Assembly (NCBI GenBank): GCA_964434165.1
Contig: CAYSUS010000080.1
Span: 1-33,799, forward strand
DNA from: CAYSUS01 sp964434165
GTDB taxonomy: Bacteria > Planctomycetota > Planctomycetia > Pirellulales > Thermoguttaceae
Reading direction: 5' to 3'
Length of the DNA: 33,799 bases
Shown here piece by piece: positions 3,819 to 13,046 of this stretch. Numbering within the stretch: position 1 is the first letter of the stretch; each line of letters opens with the position of its first letter. The notes beneath the pieces are model-generated. The model did not search any database and was not told where the DNA came from. It saw only the letters and a program-made list of their open reading frames with translations. The translations under genes were made by a program, and so were the position numbers.

Positions 3819-6422
3819 ATGAATTTCATCCTGCCGCTGTTGATTGTAGCCCAGGCGGGCGCCGCGCCTATCGAACCCCGGTTTCCTGCCGAGGCCGAGG
3901 TCTTCCACTGCGACTTCGGCGAGTCGTGGGACAAGAACTACGATCACTGGCCCGACGGCTGGGACCGCATCCACCGGGACGGCTTCCCCAGCTATCTCAA
4001 GATCGAGCTGACCGACGAGCCGGTGCCGACGGGCGGGCGGTGTCTGCTGACGGAGCTCGACGGCGGGGCCGCCGCCGTGGTCAGCCCTCCGATCGACGTT
4101 TCGCTGGTGTACAGCTACGTGGTCGAGGCCGTGGTCAAGACCGAGGGCCTGGAGCACGACCGCGCGTTCCTCTCGCTCTCGATTCTGAACAAGAAGCGTG
4201 AGGAGTTGGAGACGTTCTACTCCCAGAAGGTTCGCGACACGCACGGCTGGTGCAAGGTCCGGCTGGGACCGGTGTGGGCCACCGATCGCGACGCCCGCTT
4301 CGCGGTGATCGGCCTGCACGTGGAGCCGCAAGGGCGCGCGGACCTGACCGGCTCGGCCCGGTTCACCGACATCTGGATGGCCCGGCTCCCGCGACTGAAC
4401 GTCGAGCTGAACAGTGCCAACCACACCTACGGCGATCCGTCGGGGGTGGAGGTGCGGTGCGAGGCGTCGGGCTTCACCGACCCGGATCAGGAGGCCGAGT
4501 TCGAGCTGGCCGACGCCCTTGGAGCCACGATCACCCGGTTGACGCGCAAGCTCCACACGGGGCCGCTGCTTCCCGATACGATGCCGGCGGCCAAGGACTG
4601 GAGCACCGAGCCGCCGCTGCGGGGCACCTCGCTGTGGAAGCCGCCGATCCGCGAGCCGGGGTTCTACCACGTGCGAATCCGACTGCCGAGCAAGAACGGC
4701 CTGGTGCAGACGCGTGAGCTGGCCCTGGCCGTGCTGGCGCCCGTGCAGAACAGCGTGGCCGGCGAGTTCGGCTGGAGCCTGCCCCAGGGCGACCGGCCCA
4801 TCCCGCTGGCCGAGCTGGGGCACCTCATCAGCCAGGCCGGCGTCAACTGGGTGAAGTATCCCCTGTGGTTCGACCCCGAGACGCCGGAACAGGACATCGA
4901 GCGCCTCATTCTGTTCGGCGAGCGGCTGAACACCCAGGGGATTGAGCTGGTGGGCATGCTCAGCCGGCCGCCCGAAAAGGTCTGCAAGCGGTTTGGCGGC
5001 CAGCCGGTGATGGCGGCCGACGTCTTCTCGGCCAGCGCCGACGTGTGGTATCCGTCGCTCGAGGGCGTCCTGATGCGCCTGATGACGCGGGTCCGCTGGT
5101 GGCAGATCGGCGGCGACGACGACACGAGCTTCGTCGGCTACCCCGGCCTGGCGGCCCGCATCGCGCAGGTCAAGCAGCAACTGGACCGCGTAGGTCAGGA
5201 CGTGAACCTCGGATTGGTGTGGGACTGGCTGTTCGAGGCGCCGCCGCGTGACGACCCTCCTTGGCGGTTCCTGGCCCTCTCCACGGTTCCACCGCTGACC
5301 GCGGAGGAAGTCAGCGCCTACCTGGCCGCGGATGCGAAGCCTTCCGTGCAGCGATGGGTCTCCATCAAGCCGCTGCGGCGCGACCGGTATTCGTTCCAGG
5401 TGCGGGCGATCGACCTGGTGCGGCGGATGATGGCGGCCAAGATGCACCAGGCCGACGCCGTCTTCCTCACCGACCCGTTCGATCCGCAGACCGGCGTGAT
5501 GAACCCCGACGGCACGGCCGGCGAGCTGTTTCTGCCGTGGCGGACCACCGCGCTGGCGCTGCGAGGAAGCCGGTACCTGGGGAGCATTCAGCTCCCCGAA
5601 GGCAGTCACAACCAGATTTTCGCCCAGGGCGATACCGCCGTGATGGTGGTGTGGAACGAGCGGCCCGTGCGCGAGGTGCTTCACCTGGGCCGAAACGCGC
5701 GCCAGATCGACGTCTGGGGTCGCAGCAGGCCCACGCCCGACGAGAACGGCGAGCAGGTCGTCCAAGTCGGTCCGATGCCCTCCTTCGTCACCGGGTTGAA
5801 CAAGGGAATCGCCTTGTGGCGCATGAGCTTCGCCTTCGACCACGAGCAGCTACCCAGCATCTTCGGGCGCAAGCACGCCAACAAAATGACGATCAAGAAC
5901 GCCTTTGCCCGCGGCGTGTCGGGCAGCGGCGAGTTGATCGTTCCTGGGATCTGGTCGGTCGAGCCCTCGCGCGTCACGTTCCGCATGGACTCGGGCGAGA
6001 GCCAGGGGTTTCCCTTCGAGATCCTGCTCCCCTACCACGCGGCCAACGGCCGCCACCGCGTGCGCATCGACTTCGAGGTCTTCGCCGACCGGCCGTATCG
6101 TTTCAGCGTCTATCGGCACATGGACCTGGGATTCGGCGACGTGTACGTCAAAATCGCCACCCGCCTGAACGACGACGGCGAGCTGGAGGTCGAGCAGCGC
6201 TTCGTCAACGAGACCGACGGCCGCGTGAGCTTCGACTGCGAGCTGTTCGCGCCCGATCGCAAGAGGCTGAAAACCCAGGTCCGCAACGTGCTGCCGGGCG
6301 AGGACGTCCAGATCTACCGGCTGCGCGACGGCGAGGAGCTGACGGGCAAGACCCTCTGGCTCCGCGCTACCGAGATCGGCGGCCCGCGGATTCTCAACTA
6401 CCGGTTCGTGGTCAGGCCGTAG
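3819..6422 (+). CDS. Large secreted hypothetical protein, glycosidase-like middle
   Basis: 867 residues with a short hydrophobic N terminus ending around A-G-A-A-P, compatible with export although the n-region lacks positive charge. Residues ~30-190 look like a beta-sandwich, ~210-310 like an Ig-type domain, ~325-600 resemble a TIM barrel of the glycosyl-hydrolase kind (WVKYPLWFDPETPEQD, WWQIGGDDD, then F-L-T-D-P-F-D), and the C terminus is again beta-rich. The WWQIGGDDD segment resembles the acid/base region of clan GH-A enzymes, but I cannot place it in a numbered family. No Shine-Dalgarno is obvious. It is divergent from the sugar isomerase-like gene, which fits a role in extracellular carbohydrate use. 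The antisense strand is also open for 683 codons, a high-GC shadow. Confidence 0.75.
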   Translation: MNFILPLLIVAQAGAAPIEPRFPAEAEVFHCDFGESWDKNYDHWPDGWDRIHRDGFPSYLKIELTDEPVPTGGRCLLTELDGGAAAVVSPPIDVSLVYSYVVEAVVKTEGLEHDRAFLSLSILNKKREELETFYSQKVRDTHGWCKVRLGPVWATDRDARFAVIGLHVEPQGRADLTGSARFTDIWMARLPRLNVELNSANHTYGDPSGVEVRCEASGFTDPDQEAEFELADALGATITRLTRKLHTGPLLPDTMPAAKDWSTEPPLRGTSLWKPPIREPGFYHVRIRLPSKNGLVQTRELALAVLAPVQNSVAGEFGWSLPQGDRPIPLAELGHLISQAGVNWVKYPLWFDPETPEQDIERLILFGERLNTQGIELVGMLSRPPEKVCKRFGGQPVMAADVFSASADVWYPSLEGVLMRLMTRVRWWQIGGDDDTSFVGYPGLAARIAQVKQQLDRVGQDVNLGLVWDWLFEAPPRDDPPWRFLALSTVPPLTAEEVSAYLAADAKPSVQRWVSIKPLRRDRYSFQVRAIDLVRRMMAAKMHQADAVFLTDPFDPQTGVMNPDGTAGELFLPWRTTALALRGSRYLGSIQLPEGSHNQIFAQGDTAVMVVWNERPVREVLHLGRNARQIDVWGRSRPTPDENGEQVVQVGPMPSFVTGLNKGIALWRMSFAFDHEQLPSIFGRKHANKMTIKNAFARGVSGSGELIVPGIWSVEPSRVTFRMDSGESQGFPFEILLPYHAANGRHRVRIDFEVFADRPYRFSVYRHMDLGFGDVYVKIATRLNDDGELEVEQRFVNETDGRVSFDCELFAPDRKRLKTQVRNVLPGEDVQIYRLRDGEELTGKTLWLRATEIGGPRILNYRFVVRP

Positions 6423-6610
6423 GGAGCGGGCCGCCCAGCCGGGCCACCCTCGGCCGACGCGGGCGGCTATGCGCGGGCGGCTGGTTCGTGGGGCCTCCGA
6501 CCGCTACGATATTCCGCACCCGGCCGGGTGAATCGAATACTTCTGCTACTTCTGCCCCGAAGCCCGCCAGGCGCGGAGCTCGAGGCGGGCCGCTCGCGAG
6601 AACCGCATCC

Positions 6611-7393
6611 ATGTTGACGATCGAGACTATCGTTCACTGCCTTGACGAGCTCGCCCCGCCCAGTCTGGCCGAGGAATGGGACAACACGGGCTTGCTGATG
6701 GGTCACCGCCGGCGGAGCGTCGCCCGGGTGATGACCTGCCTGACGGTCACGCCGGTCACCGTGGCCGAGGCCGTGCAGGGCCGGGCAGGGTTGGTTGTCA
6801 CGCACCACCCCCTCCCGTTTCGGCCCGTGGATCGGCTCACGGCCGATACCCTCACCGGGCGTCTGCTGCTGGATCTGGCCGCCGAGCGGATCGCCGTGTA
6901 CAGCGCGCATACCGCTTTCGACTCGGCCCCGCAGGGGATCAACCAGCGCCTGGCCACCGGGCTGGGGCTGCGCGGCATCAGCCCCCTCGTGGAGACATCG
7001 CATCGCCCCCCGGCAGGAAGGTGGGGGTGGCTGCCCGAGCCCTTGAAGCTGGGTGACCTCGCAGAGCGGGTTATGCATTTCCTCAACTTGCGAGGGCTCC
7101 AGCTGGTGGGCGATCCCCAACAACCCCTCCGCACGGTCGCGGTTGCGTGCGGGGCGGCCGATGAGTTGCTGTCCGCGGCCCGGCAGCAGGGCTGCGACGG
7201 CATGTTGCTGGGCGAGGCGCGATTCCACACGTGCCTGGAGGCCCAGGCGGCCAACATGGCCCTGATCCTGCCCGGACACTTCGCTTCCGAACGATTCGCG
7301 GTGGAGCGGCTGGCCGACGTCCTGTCGCAGCGGCTCCCGGGCCTGGAGGTCTGGGCCAGCAAGGAGGAGAGCGACCCGATCCATTGGTACTAG
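6611..7393 (+). CDS. Nif3-like dinuclear metal center protein (DUF34/NIF3 family)
   Basis: 260 residues with the full NIF3 motif set: EEWDNTGLL (~20), T-H-H-P-L-P-F (~64), Y-S-A-H-T-A-F-D (~98), L-L-G-E-A-R-F-H (~197) and P-G-H-F-A-S-E (~217). The paired His residues, Asp and Glu bind two metals in this family (YbgI, YqfO). The biochemical role is debated; some members are annotated as type 2 GTP cyclohydrolase or metal chaperones. Length fits the short form without the YqfO insertion. The start at 6611 gives the standard N terminus MLTIETIVHCLDELAP; the frame is open far upstream, but that part is a shadow of the preceding gene. No clear Shine-Dalgarno. Confidence 0.92.
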   Translation: MLTIETIVHCLDELAPPSLAEEWDNTGLLMGHRRRSVARVMTCLTVTPVTVAEAVQGRAGLVVTHHPLPFRPVDRLTADTLTGRLLLDLAAERIAVYSAHTAFDSAPQGINQRLATGLGLRGISPLVETSHRPPAGRWGWLPEPLKLGDLAERVMHFLNLRGLQLVGDPQQPLRTVAVACGAADELLSAARQQGCDGMLLGEARFHTCLEAQAANMALILPGHFASERFAVERLADVLSQRLPGLEVWASKEESDPIHWY

Positions 7394-7446
7394 GCGGGGC
7401 GGGCGTGTAGCCTTTTCGCGGTCCTGCGAAGCGCTAGAATGGGGTC

Positions 7447-8196
7447 ATGCCAAACAGAACGCTAACAGCCCTACCCGTATTCAACGAAGCCGGGCACGTG
7501 GCTCCGGTTCTCGACGAAGTGCTGCGCTACAGCCCCCACGTGCTCGTCGTGGACGACGGCTCCACCGACGGCACCTCGGACTTGCTGGGCGCGCGGAACG
7601 ACCTTCACGTCGTGTCGCACCCGACCAATTGCGGGTACGGCGCGGCACTCCAGACGGCCTTCGATTTCGCACTTCGCTACGGGTATGAGACACTCGTTAC
7701 CATCGACTGCGACGGGCAGCACGAGCCGCAGCGAATCCCGCAGTTCATCGAGGCCTGCCGTGAAGGCGTGGACATCGTCTCCGGAAGTCGGTACCTCCGC
7801 GAATTCCCCGGCGACACGCGTCCACCCGAGGACCGCCGACGGGTCAACCGCATCATGACGCGGGAGATCAACCGCCGGTTGGGGCTGAACCTGACGGATG
7901 CGTTTTGCGGCTTCAAGGCCTATCGCGTGGCGGCCCTGGCCGATCTGGAGATCACCGAAACCGGCTACGCCATGCCCTTGGAGCTTTGGGTCCAGGCTTG
8001 GGCGCTGGGCCTGTCTGTCGTCGAGCTGCCCGTGCCGCTGATCTACCTCGACGAGCGGCGGTCGTTCGGCGGGGCGCTGGACAGGGCGGACACGCGCCTG
8101 GCCGTGTATCGGGAGGTGCTCGATCGATGCCTGGCCGCCGTGCGGCAAGCCCCGAGCTCGACGCGCCGCGGCGCTGCGCGCCGCCGGTCGGCATGA
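7447..8196 (+). CDS. Family 2 glycosyltransferase (DPM1-like)
   Basis: 249 residues of a GT-A fold glycosyltransferase: ALPVFNEAG at the N terminus, VVDDGSTDGT (~34), DCDGQHEP (~87, holding the metal-binding DxD-type motif) and SGSRY (~115). It resembles polyprenyl-phosphate mannosyltransferases that transfer a sugar from a nucleotide donor to a lipid phosphate on the cytoplasmic face. It has no C-terminal membrane segments, so it would be soluble or peripheral. The stop overlaps the start of the next gene by four bases (ATGA), so the pair is probably translationally coupled. The C terminus is Arg-rich and may be inflated by GC bias. Confidence 0.9.
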   Translation: MPNRTLTALPVFNEAGHVAPVLDEVLRYSPHVLVVDDGSTDGTSDLLGARNDLHVVSHPTNCGYGAALQTAFDFALRYGYETLVTIDCDGQHEPQRIPQFIEACREGVDIVSGSRYLREFPGDTRPPEDRRRVNRIMTREINRRLGLNLTDAFCGFKAYRVAALADLEITETGYAMPLELWVQAWALGLSVVELPVPLIYLDERRSFGGALDRADTRLAVYREVLDRCLAAVRQAPSSTRRGAARRRSA

Positions 8197-9833
8197 CCTC
8201 GGCCCTGGAGCAGCAGGAAGTGCGCCGGTACCGCGCGCCTCGCGAGGACCGTTCGGTCCTGATGGAGCCCTCGCTCGATGGGGTCGGCGAGTGCCTGGCA
8301 GCCAACCGCCGATTGGAGGATCGCTTCCGCTACGACTGCCAGGGCCGGGCGCTGGGCGATCTGTTCCGGCAAGCGCGAAGGGAACTGCTCCGCGAGGCGG
8401 CCGCTTGGACCGCTTCATACCGCGATGCGCCCGAGCCTCCCCACGACGGACAGGGGGAGATCGCCATTGCCGGCCACCAGCCCCAGCTCTTTCACCCGGG
8501 CGTGTGGCTGAAGAACTTCGTGCTCGGATGGATCGCCGGCAATCGGTCTGCCGTGGCGGTGAACCTGCTGGTGGATAACGACGCGGTGAGGGGGACTTCG
8601 ATCCGCGTCCCCAGCGGCGCGGCCCCAAGGCCGTTCTGGACCGAGATGGCGCTGGACCGGCCGGGCGCCTCGGTGCCGTACGAGGAGAGGCCGGTCCAGG
8701 ATTTGGAATGGTTCGCCGGATTCGCCGACAGGGCCACCCGCCGGCTCGCGCCCCTGGTGTCCGATCCGCTGCTCGATCGCTACTGGCCGATGGCCGTGGA
8801 CAGGACCCGGGCAACGGGGTTGCTGGGCGCGGGGCTGGCGCAGGCGCGGCACCGGCTGGAGGGGCAATGGGGGGTCGCGACGCTGGAAGTACCGCTTAGC
8901 CGCGTCTGCGCGGGCGAGCCTTTCGCATGGTTCGCGGCCCATTTGCTTGCCCACCTCCCCCGCTTCCGCGAGATCTACAACGAAGTGGTCGGCGAGTACC
9001 GCCGGGCGCACGGCATCCGCAACGCGGCGCATCCCGTGCCCGACCTGACCAGCGACCGGCCGTGGCTGGAGGCCCCGTTCTGGGTCTGGTCCAAGACAGA
9101 GCCCCGGCGCCGGGCCCTGTTCGCCCTGCACCGCGACGATCGTATCGAGTTGACCGACCGGACCGGGTGGCGGATCTCGCTGCCCCTTGGCCCGGAATCC
9201 GAGGCCAACGGGGCCGTCGAGCGGCTTCTCGACATGGCTTTGGAGGGGGTGAAACTGCGGCCGCGGGCCCTGATCACGACCCTCTGGGCCCGTCTGGCTC
9301 TGGGCGACCTGTTCGTGCACGGGATCGGCGGGGCCAAGTACGATCAGGTGACCGATCGCCTCGTGCAGCGGTTCTTCGGGCTGGCGGCACCACATCTGAT
9401 GGTCGTCTCGGGCACGCTGCTGCTTCCGGTCGAGCGGCCGGGCGCGACGGAAGGAGAACTGCGGGCGGTTCGGCATGGCCTGCGGGAACTAACGTGGCAC
9501 CCGGAGAGACATCTTGACGGAGACCTTGCCGCTCCGTCCTCCGCGTGTGCTTGCTTGACACCCGCAAGTCTGGCCGCCCAGAAAGCCCGTTGGATCGCCG
9601 CGCCGGTCACGTCCGAGAACGCCAGGACCCGGTTCTTGGAGATCCGCCGCATCAACGAGGCCTTGCAGCCGTTTGTGGCCCCCCAACGCGAGGCGCTTGC
9701 CGCGCGCGAGGCGGAGATCGAGCGAAGGCTGCGGGCCGAAAGAGTGCTCGGCTGGCGCGAGTACGCGTTCTGCCTGTATCCGCAAAGGGAGTTGTTGGAT
9801 TTCTTTGACGGGCTACTTCCCAAATCGGCGTGA
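8193..9833 (+). CDS. Conserved hypothetical protein, remotely BshC-like
   Basis: 546 residues. Several features recall bacillithiol synthase BshC: A-G-H-Q-P-Q-L-F-H-P-G near residue 93 where BshC has a T-G-Q-Q motif followed by Gly-rich residues, a strand ending in V-D-N-D-A (~130), a central G-I-G-G-A-K-Y segment (~378), a C-terminal coiled coil (~480-520) and a closing C-L-Y-P-Q-R-E-L motif. Length also matches BshC. Conservation is weak, so this may be a separate family with the same fold. It starts at ATG 8193 inside the last codons of the glycosyltransferase gene; bacillithiol synthesis also needs a glycosyltransferase (BshA), but that is a GT4 enzyme and the neighbour is GT2, so the pairing is only suggestive. 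Confidence 0.65.
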   Translation: MTSALEQQEVRRYRAPREDRSVLMEPSLDGVGECLAANRRLEDRFRYDCQGRALGDLFRQARRELLREAAAWTASYRDAPEPPHDGQGEIAIAGHQPQLFHPGVWLKNFVLGWIAGNRSAVAVNLLVDNDAVRGTSIRVPSGAAPRPFWTEMALDRPGASVPYEERPVQDLEWFAGFADRATRRLAPLVSDPLLDRYWPMAVDRTRATGLLGAGLAQARHRLEGQWGVATLEVPLSRVCAGEPFAWFAAHLLAHLPRFREIYNEVVGEYRRAHGIRNAAHPVPDLTSDRPWLEAPFWVWSKTEPRRRALFALHRDDRIELTDRTGWRISLPLGPESEANGAVERLLDMALEGVKLRPRALITTLWARLALGDLFVHGIGGAKYDQVTDRLVQRFFGLAAPHLMVVSGTLLLPVERPGATEGELRAVRHGLRELTWHPERHLDGDLAAPSSACACLTPASLAAQKARWIAAPVTSENARTRFLEIRRINEALQPFVAPQREALAAREAEIERRLRAERVLGWREYAFCLYPQRELLDFFDGLLPKSA

Positions 9834-9845
9834 ATACGCTTTCAT

Positions 9846-9866
9846 GAAGCCATTCAGGATGGCTTC
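9846..9866. other. Stem-loop after the BshC-like gene
   Basis: GAAGCCAT and ATGGCTTC form a perfect 8-bp stem around a 5-nt loop, 12 nt after the stop codon. No T tract follows, so it may be an mRNA 3'-end stabiliser or weak terminator. Confidence 0.5.
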
Positions 9867-10019
9867 GCCGGAACGCCCGAGGGTGTCTGGCGGATCGCAT
9901 CCGGGGCCGGCGCTGCCCGACACGGCCGGCATCCGGGTGCGCAGATCGGCACCGCTGCTTCGCCCGCTGTTCCGCGACACGTGACGGATCGCCCGGTGCG
10001 CGAGGGAGGAAGCAGGTCG

Positions 10020-11378
10020 ATGAACGCGCGGGTCTCGTTCCGGCAGGAGGGAAAGGGCGAGGGCAAGTCATCGTCGCGCGGTCGGGGGCGGCGGCATGAG
10101 CCGTCGATCGTGCCCGCCACGGCAGGCGATCACACGGCGATCCATCAGTTGCTGGTGTGCGTCTTCCAGGAGCCGTCGCGTCACGAGTTCCGGGCCTCGC
10201 TGGACGACCCCCATTACGAGCCGCGCGACCGCCTCCTGCTGAAACACCGCGGACGCGTGGTGGGTCATGCCCTGGTGACCCATCGCGTGATGCGATTCGG
10301 CCAGGCATGCATTCCCGTGAGCGGCCTGCACTGGCTCTCGCTGCTGCCGGAATACCGCCTCAAGGGCTACGGCCGGGAGCTCCTGGCCGCGGCGGAGTCG
10401 CGCATGGCGTCGGAGGGCGCGCTGGTCGGCCTGGCCCGCACGCGGATTCCGTTCTTTTTTCGTCCCGCGGGCTGGGCGCTGTGTGGACGGCACAGTTGCG
10501 CCCAGGGCGACCCGCGGGCGGTGCTCGCCGCGCTGGCCGACGGCAGGCGTCCGCACGGCGCGCGGCGCAAGCGGGTCACGATCCGGCCGTGGCGCCGGCT
10601 CGAGTTGCGCTCCCTGGTGCGGATTTACGAGCACCAGTCGGACGGGGCGTACGGGCCTTTCGAGCGCAGCCCGACCTACTGGCAATGGCTCCTCGCCCGG
10701 CAGGCCTTCGACCAGCTCTACGTGGCCCTCGACGGCCCCGACCTGATGGAGATCGAGGAGCGGAACTCGCCGATCGTGGGTTACGCCTTCACCCGGGCCG
10801 AACACGTGGTCGAGCTCGCGGCCCTGCCCGGAAGTCACGCGGCCGCCAAGGAGCTACTCGCGCGATGCTGCGGCGATGCCATCGAGCGGGGCTGCCAGTC
10901 GATCCGATGGTGCGCCGCGCCGGACGCGCCCCTGACCGCCGCGTTCTGCGCGGCCGGCGGTACGCATCAACTGGCCGAGGCCGCGTGGGGCGAGGTGCTC
11001 ATGGCGCGCGTGCTGAATCCCGTCGCGCTGCTGGAGAGGATGGAGCCCGAATGGCTCCGCCGCGTCGAGGAGGCCGGCCTGCGCCTCCCCCTCGAACTGG
11101 GCCTGGCCGTGGACGGGATCAAGCTCCGCGTGCGCCTCTCGGCCCGGCGCGTCCAGGCGGCGTGCGGCGCCCTGGGGCGCAGCTACCTGACCCTGAACGT
11201 GGCCGACTTCACGCGGCTGGTCCTGGGGCAGCTCGACTGGAGCCGAGCGGCGGCTGCCGGGCGTTTGCGGGCTTCGACGCAGACCGCGGCCGAGATCGGC
11301 CGGGCCCTGTTTCCCCAGGTCCCCTACTTCCGCCCGATGCTCGACGAGCTGTACGCGCCGGAACAGCCGATCGGCTGA
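10020..11378 (+). CDS. GNAT N-acetyltransferase, Eis-like double-domain
   Basis: 452 residues. The first GNAT domain (~30-180) carries the acetyl-CoA pyrophosphate loop L-P-E-Y-R-L-K-G-Y-G-R (~112-122), matching the R/Q-x-x-G-x-G/A signature. A second GNAT-like region spans ~185-330, and the C-terminal ~100 residues resemble a sterol-carrier-like tail, the layout of Eis-type acetyltransferases. The acceptor amine is unknown. I chose ATG 10020 because GGAGGA lies about ten bases upstream; a GTG at 9981 in the same frame would add 13 residues. It follows the BshC-like gene by 186 nt. Confidence 0.85.
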   Translation: MNARVSFRQEGKGEGKSSSRGRGRRHEPSIVPATAGDHTAIHQLLVCVFQEPSRHEFRASLDDPHYEPRDRLLLKHRGRVVGHALVTHRVMRFGQACIPVSGLHWLSLLPEYRLKGYGRELLAAAESRMASEGALVGLARTRIPFFFRPAGWALCGRHSCAQGDPRAVLAALADGRRPHGARRKRVTIRPWRRLELRSLVRIYEHQSDGAYGPFERSPTYWQWLLARQAFDQLYVALDGPDLMEIEERNSPIVGYAFTRAEHVVELAALPGSHAAAKELLARCCGDAIERGCQSIRWCAAPDAPLTAAFCAAGGTHQLAEAAWGEVLMARVLNPVALLERMEPEWLRRVEEAGLRLPLELGLAVDGIKLRVRLSARRVQAACGALGRSYLTLNVADFTRLVLGQLDWSRAAAAGRLRASTQTAAEIGRALFPQVPYFRPMLDELYAPEQPIG

Positions 11379-11529
11379 GGCGCGAGGTCCCGCAACCTCA
11401 CGGTCGCGGCCCCGGTCGCCTTCAGACGCCGTTGCGTGCGTCCCTTTTGCCTCCAGGGCCGACGCGAGCCATAATGGAGCCCGTCGTTCGATTCCCCCAC
11501 CGCCACCTCCATGCCCTGAGGAGCCCCCC

Positions 11530-12216
11530 ATGATCCGCCTGGTGACTGCGTTCGTCGCACTGCCGCTGGTTCTCCCCGCCGCCACGCTTCCCGCGGCCGA
11601 GAAGTGCGACCTGCCCCTGGTCTTCGAAGACGACTTCGAGAAGGGCGCGGAGCAGTGGGAGCCGACCGACGGGAAGGCCTGGCGGCTCAAGGAGACCGAC
11701 CGCGGCAAAGTCTATAACCAGTTCCAGATGAGCAAGTACAAGCCGCCGCACCGCAGCCCGCACAACGTCTCCTTGATCAAGGACGTGACGGTCGGCGACT
11801 TCGTGCTCACGGCCAAGGTCCTCAGCACGAACAGCAAGGCCGGCGGCCACCGCGACATGTGCATCTTCTGGGGCTGGCAGGACCCGGCGCACTTCTACTA
11901 CGTGCATCTGGGCAGGAGCCCTGACCCGCATTCCAGCCAGATCATGATCGTCAACGACGCGCCCCGCAAGATGATCACCGGGAACAAGTCGCCCGGCGTG
12001 CCCTGGGACGACGGCTGGCACGACGTCAAGGTGGTCCGCAAGACGGCCGACGGCACGATCGAGGTCTACTTCGACGACATGGACCAGCCGATCATGGTGG
12101 CCAAGGACAAGACCTTCACCTGGGGCCGCGTGGGCCTGGGCTCGTTCGACGACCACGGCTACTGGGACGACGTGAAGCTCCACGGCCTGAAGGTCGAGCC
12201 GCAGGGGAAGAAGTAG
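11530..12216 (+). CDS. Secreted concanavalin-like (DUF1080/LamG-type) protein
   Basis: 228 residues with a Sec signal peptide (residues 1-22, ending ATLPAAE) and one beta-sandwich domain: LVFEDDFEKGAEQWEP at the start, F-W-G-W-Q-D-P-A-H-F-Y-Y-V-H in the middle and G-L-G-S-F-D-D-H-G-Y-W-D-D-V near the end. These are hallmarks of the concanavalin A-like domains abundant in planctomycetes, where they often bind or cleave polysaccharides. No catalytic residues can be named. ATG 11530 is preceded by GAGGAG at a six-base spacing. It converges on the DUF502 gene with only ten bases between the stops. Confidence 0.82.
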   Translation: MIRLVTAFVALPLVLPAATLPAAEKCDLPLVFEDDFEKGAEQWEPTDGKAWRLKETDRGKVYNQFQMSKYKPPHRSPHNVSLIKDVTVGDFVLTAKVLSTNSKAGGHRDMCIFWGWQDPAHFYYVHLGRSPDPHSSQIMIVNDAPRKMITGNKSPGVPWDDGWHDVKVVRKTADGTIEVYFDDMDQPIMVAKDKTFTWGRVGLGSFDDHGYWDDVKLHGLKVEPQGKK

Positions 12217-12226
12217 TCTCGCCGTC

Positions 12227-12934
12227 TCATTCGGTCTTCGGGGGCCGCTCCACCACGGCCTCCAGGCCGCGGCGGTACCGGGCCGGCATGGCCTGGGGTG
12301 AAAGGATCCCCAGCGAGAGATACACCCGCATCAGTTCCTCGGCGCTGATCTCGACGCGCGTGACGCGCTCGGCCGGCACGAGGATCAGGCCGCCCGTCAT
12401 GGGCACCGGCGACGTGGGGATGTAGATCATCTGGTAGTCGCGCTCGCCGAATCGATAGACCTCGGGCGTGGCCAAGAGGCAGAGCATGCCGGCCCCGGGG
12501 GGATCGCCGAACGCGCAGAACACGACGCTCATCCCGCTCAGATCGGTTTGTTCCTTCTGTGTCAGCATGCCCACCACCTGGGCGACGGCCGAGTAGAGGC
12601 TTTTGAAGATCGGGATCCGTTCCACGATCCCGTTGAGCAGCATCTCGATGCGGCGGCGGAGGAACGACTTCATCGCCAGCCCCAGCAGCCAGATCGCCGC
12701 CAGCACGAACACCACCCCCAGGCCCCAGGCGACCTCCGGGTTGCTGACGAACTGGAGCCCCAGCGAGCGGAACACCACGCCCGCGGCGCTGCCGGGGCCG
12801 AGCACCCCGTGCAGCAACGCGGCCACCCAGGCCAGGATGGCCACGGTGATCACCAGGGGGAGGACGGCGAACAGCCCGGCCAGAAACGTGGAGACGATGC
12901 CCTTCTCCCATACCCAGTAAACGACGCGTCTCAC
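12227..12934 (-). CDS. DUF502 family membrane protein
   Basis: 235 residues. Two hydrophobic helices (~14-45 and ~65-90) place it in the inner membrane. The rest matches DUF502: RIPIFKSLYSAVAQ (~108), MIYIPTSPVPMTGG (~170) and PAERVTRVEISAEELMRVYLSLGI (~190-212). The family is widespread in bacteria and plant chloroplasts (LCV/COV-like) and its function is not established. It lies downstream of the mechanosensitive channel gene on the same strand with a 112-nt gap, so co-transcription is possible. Confidence 0.9.
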   Translation of the reverse strand: MRRVVYWVWEKGIVSTFLAGLFAVLPLVITVAILAWVAALLHGVLGPGSAAGVVFRSLGLQFVSNPEVAWGLGVVFVLAAIWLLGLAMKSFLRRRIEMLLNGIVERIPIFKSLYSAVAQVVGMLTQKEQTDLSGMSVVFCAFGDPPGAGMLCLLATPEVYRFGERDYQMIYIPTSPVPMTGGLILVPAERVTRVEISAEELMRVYLSLGILSPQAMPARYRRGLEAVVERPPKTE

Positions 12935-13046
12935 GATCGGCTCCTCGCTCGAGGCCTGGTAATTCCTGAGAAAGCGGCATTAGCGCGATCGCGCGCCGGC
13001 GTGTCAAGGATCGCCGCGGCGGCAAGCGTTGGCTGGGGCCCTCTTC

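Noticed and set aside
3792..5843. 683-codon open frame on the minus strand
   Set aside because: It lies fully antisense to the secreted protein gene and is rich in H, R, P and G without domain signal, a GC-bias shadow.
5261..6610. Long upstream extension of the Nif3 frame
   Set aside because: It overlaps the preceding gene in another frame and is Arg-rich; the Nif3 fold starts at 6611.
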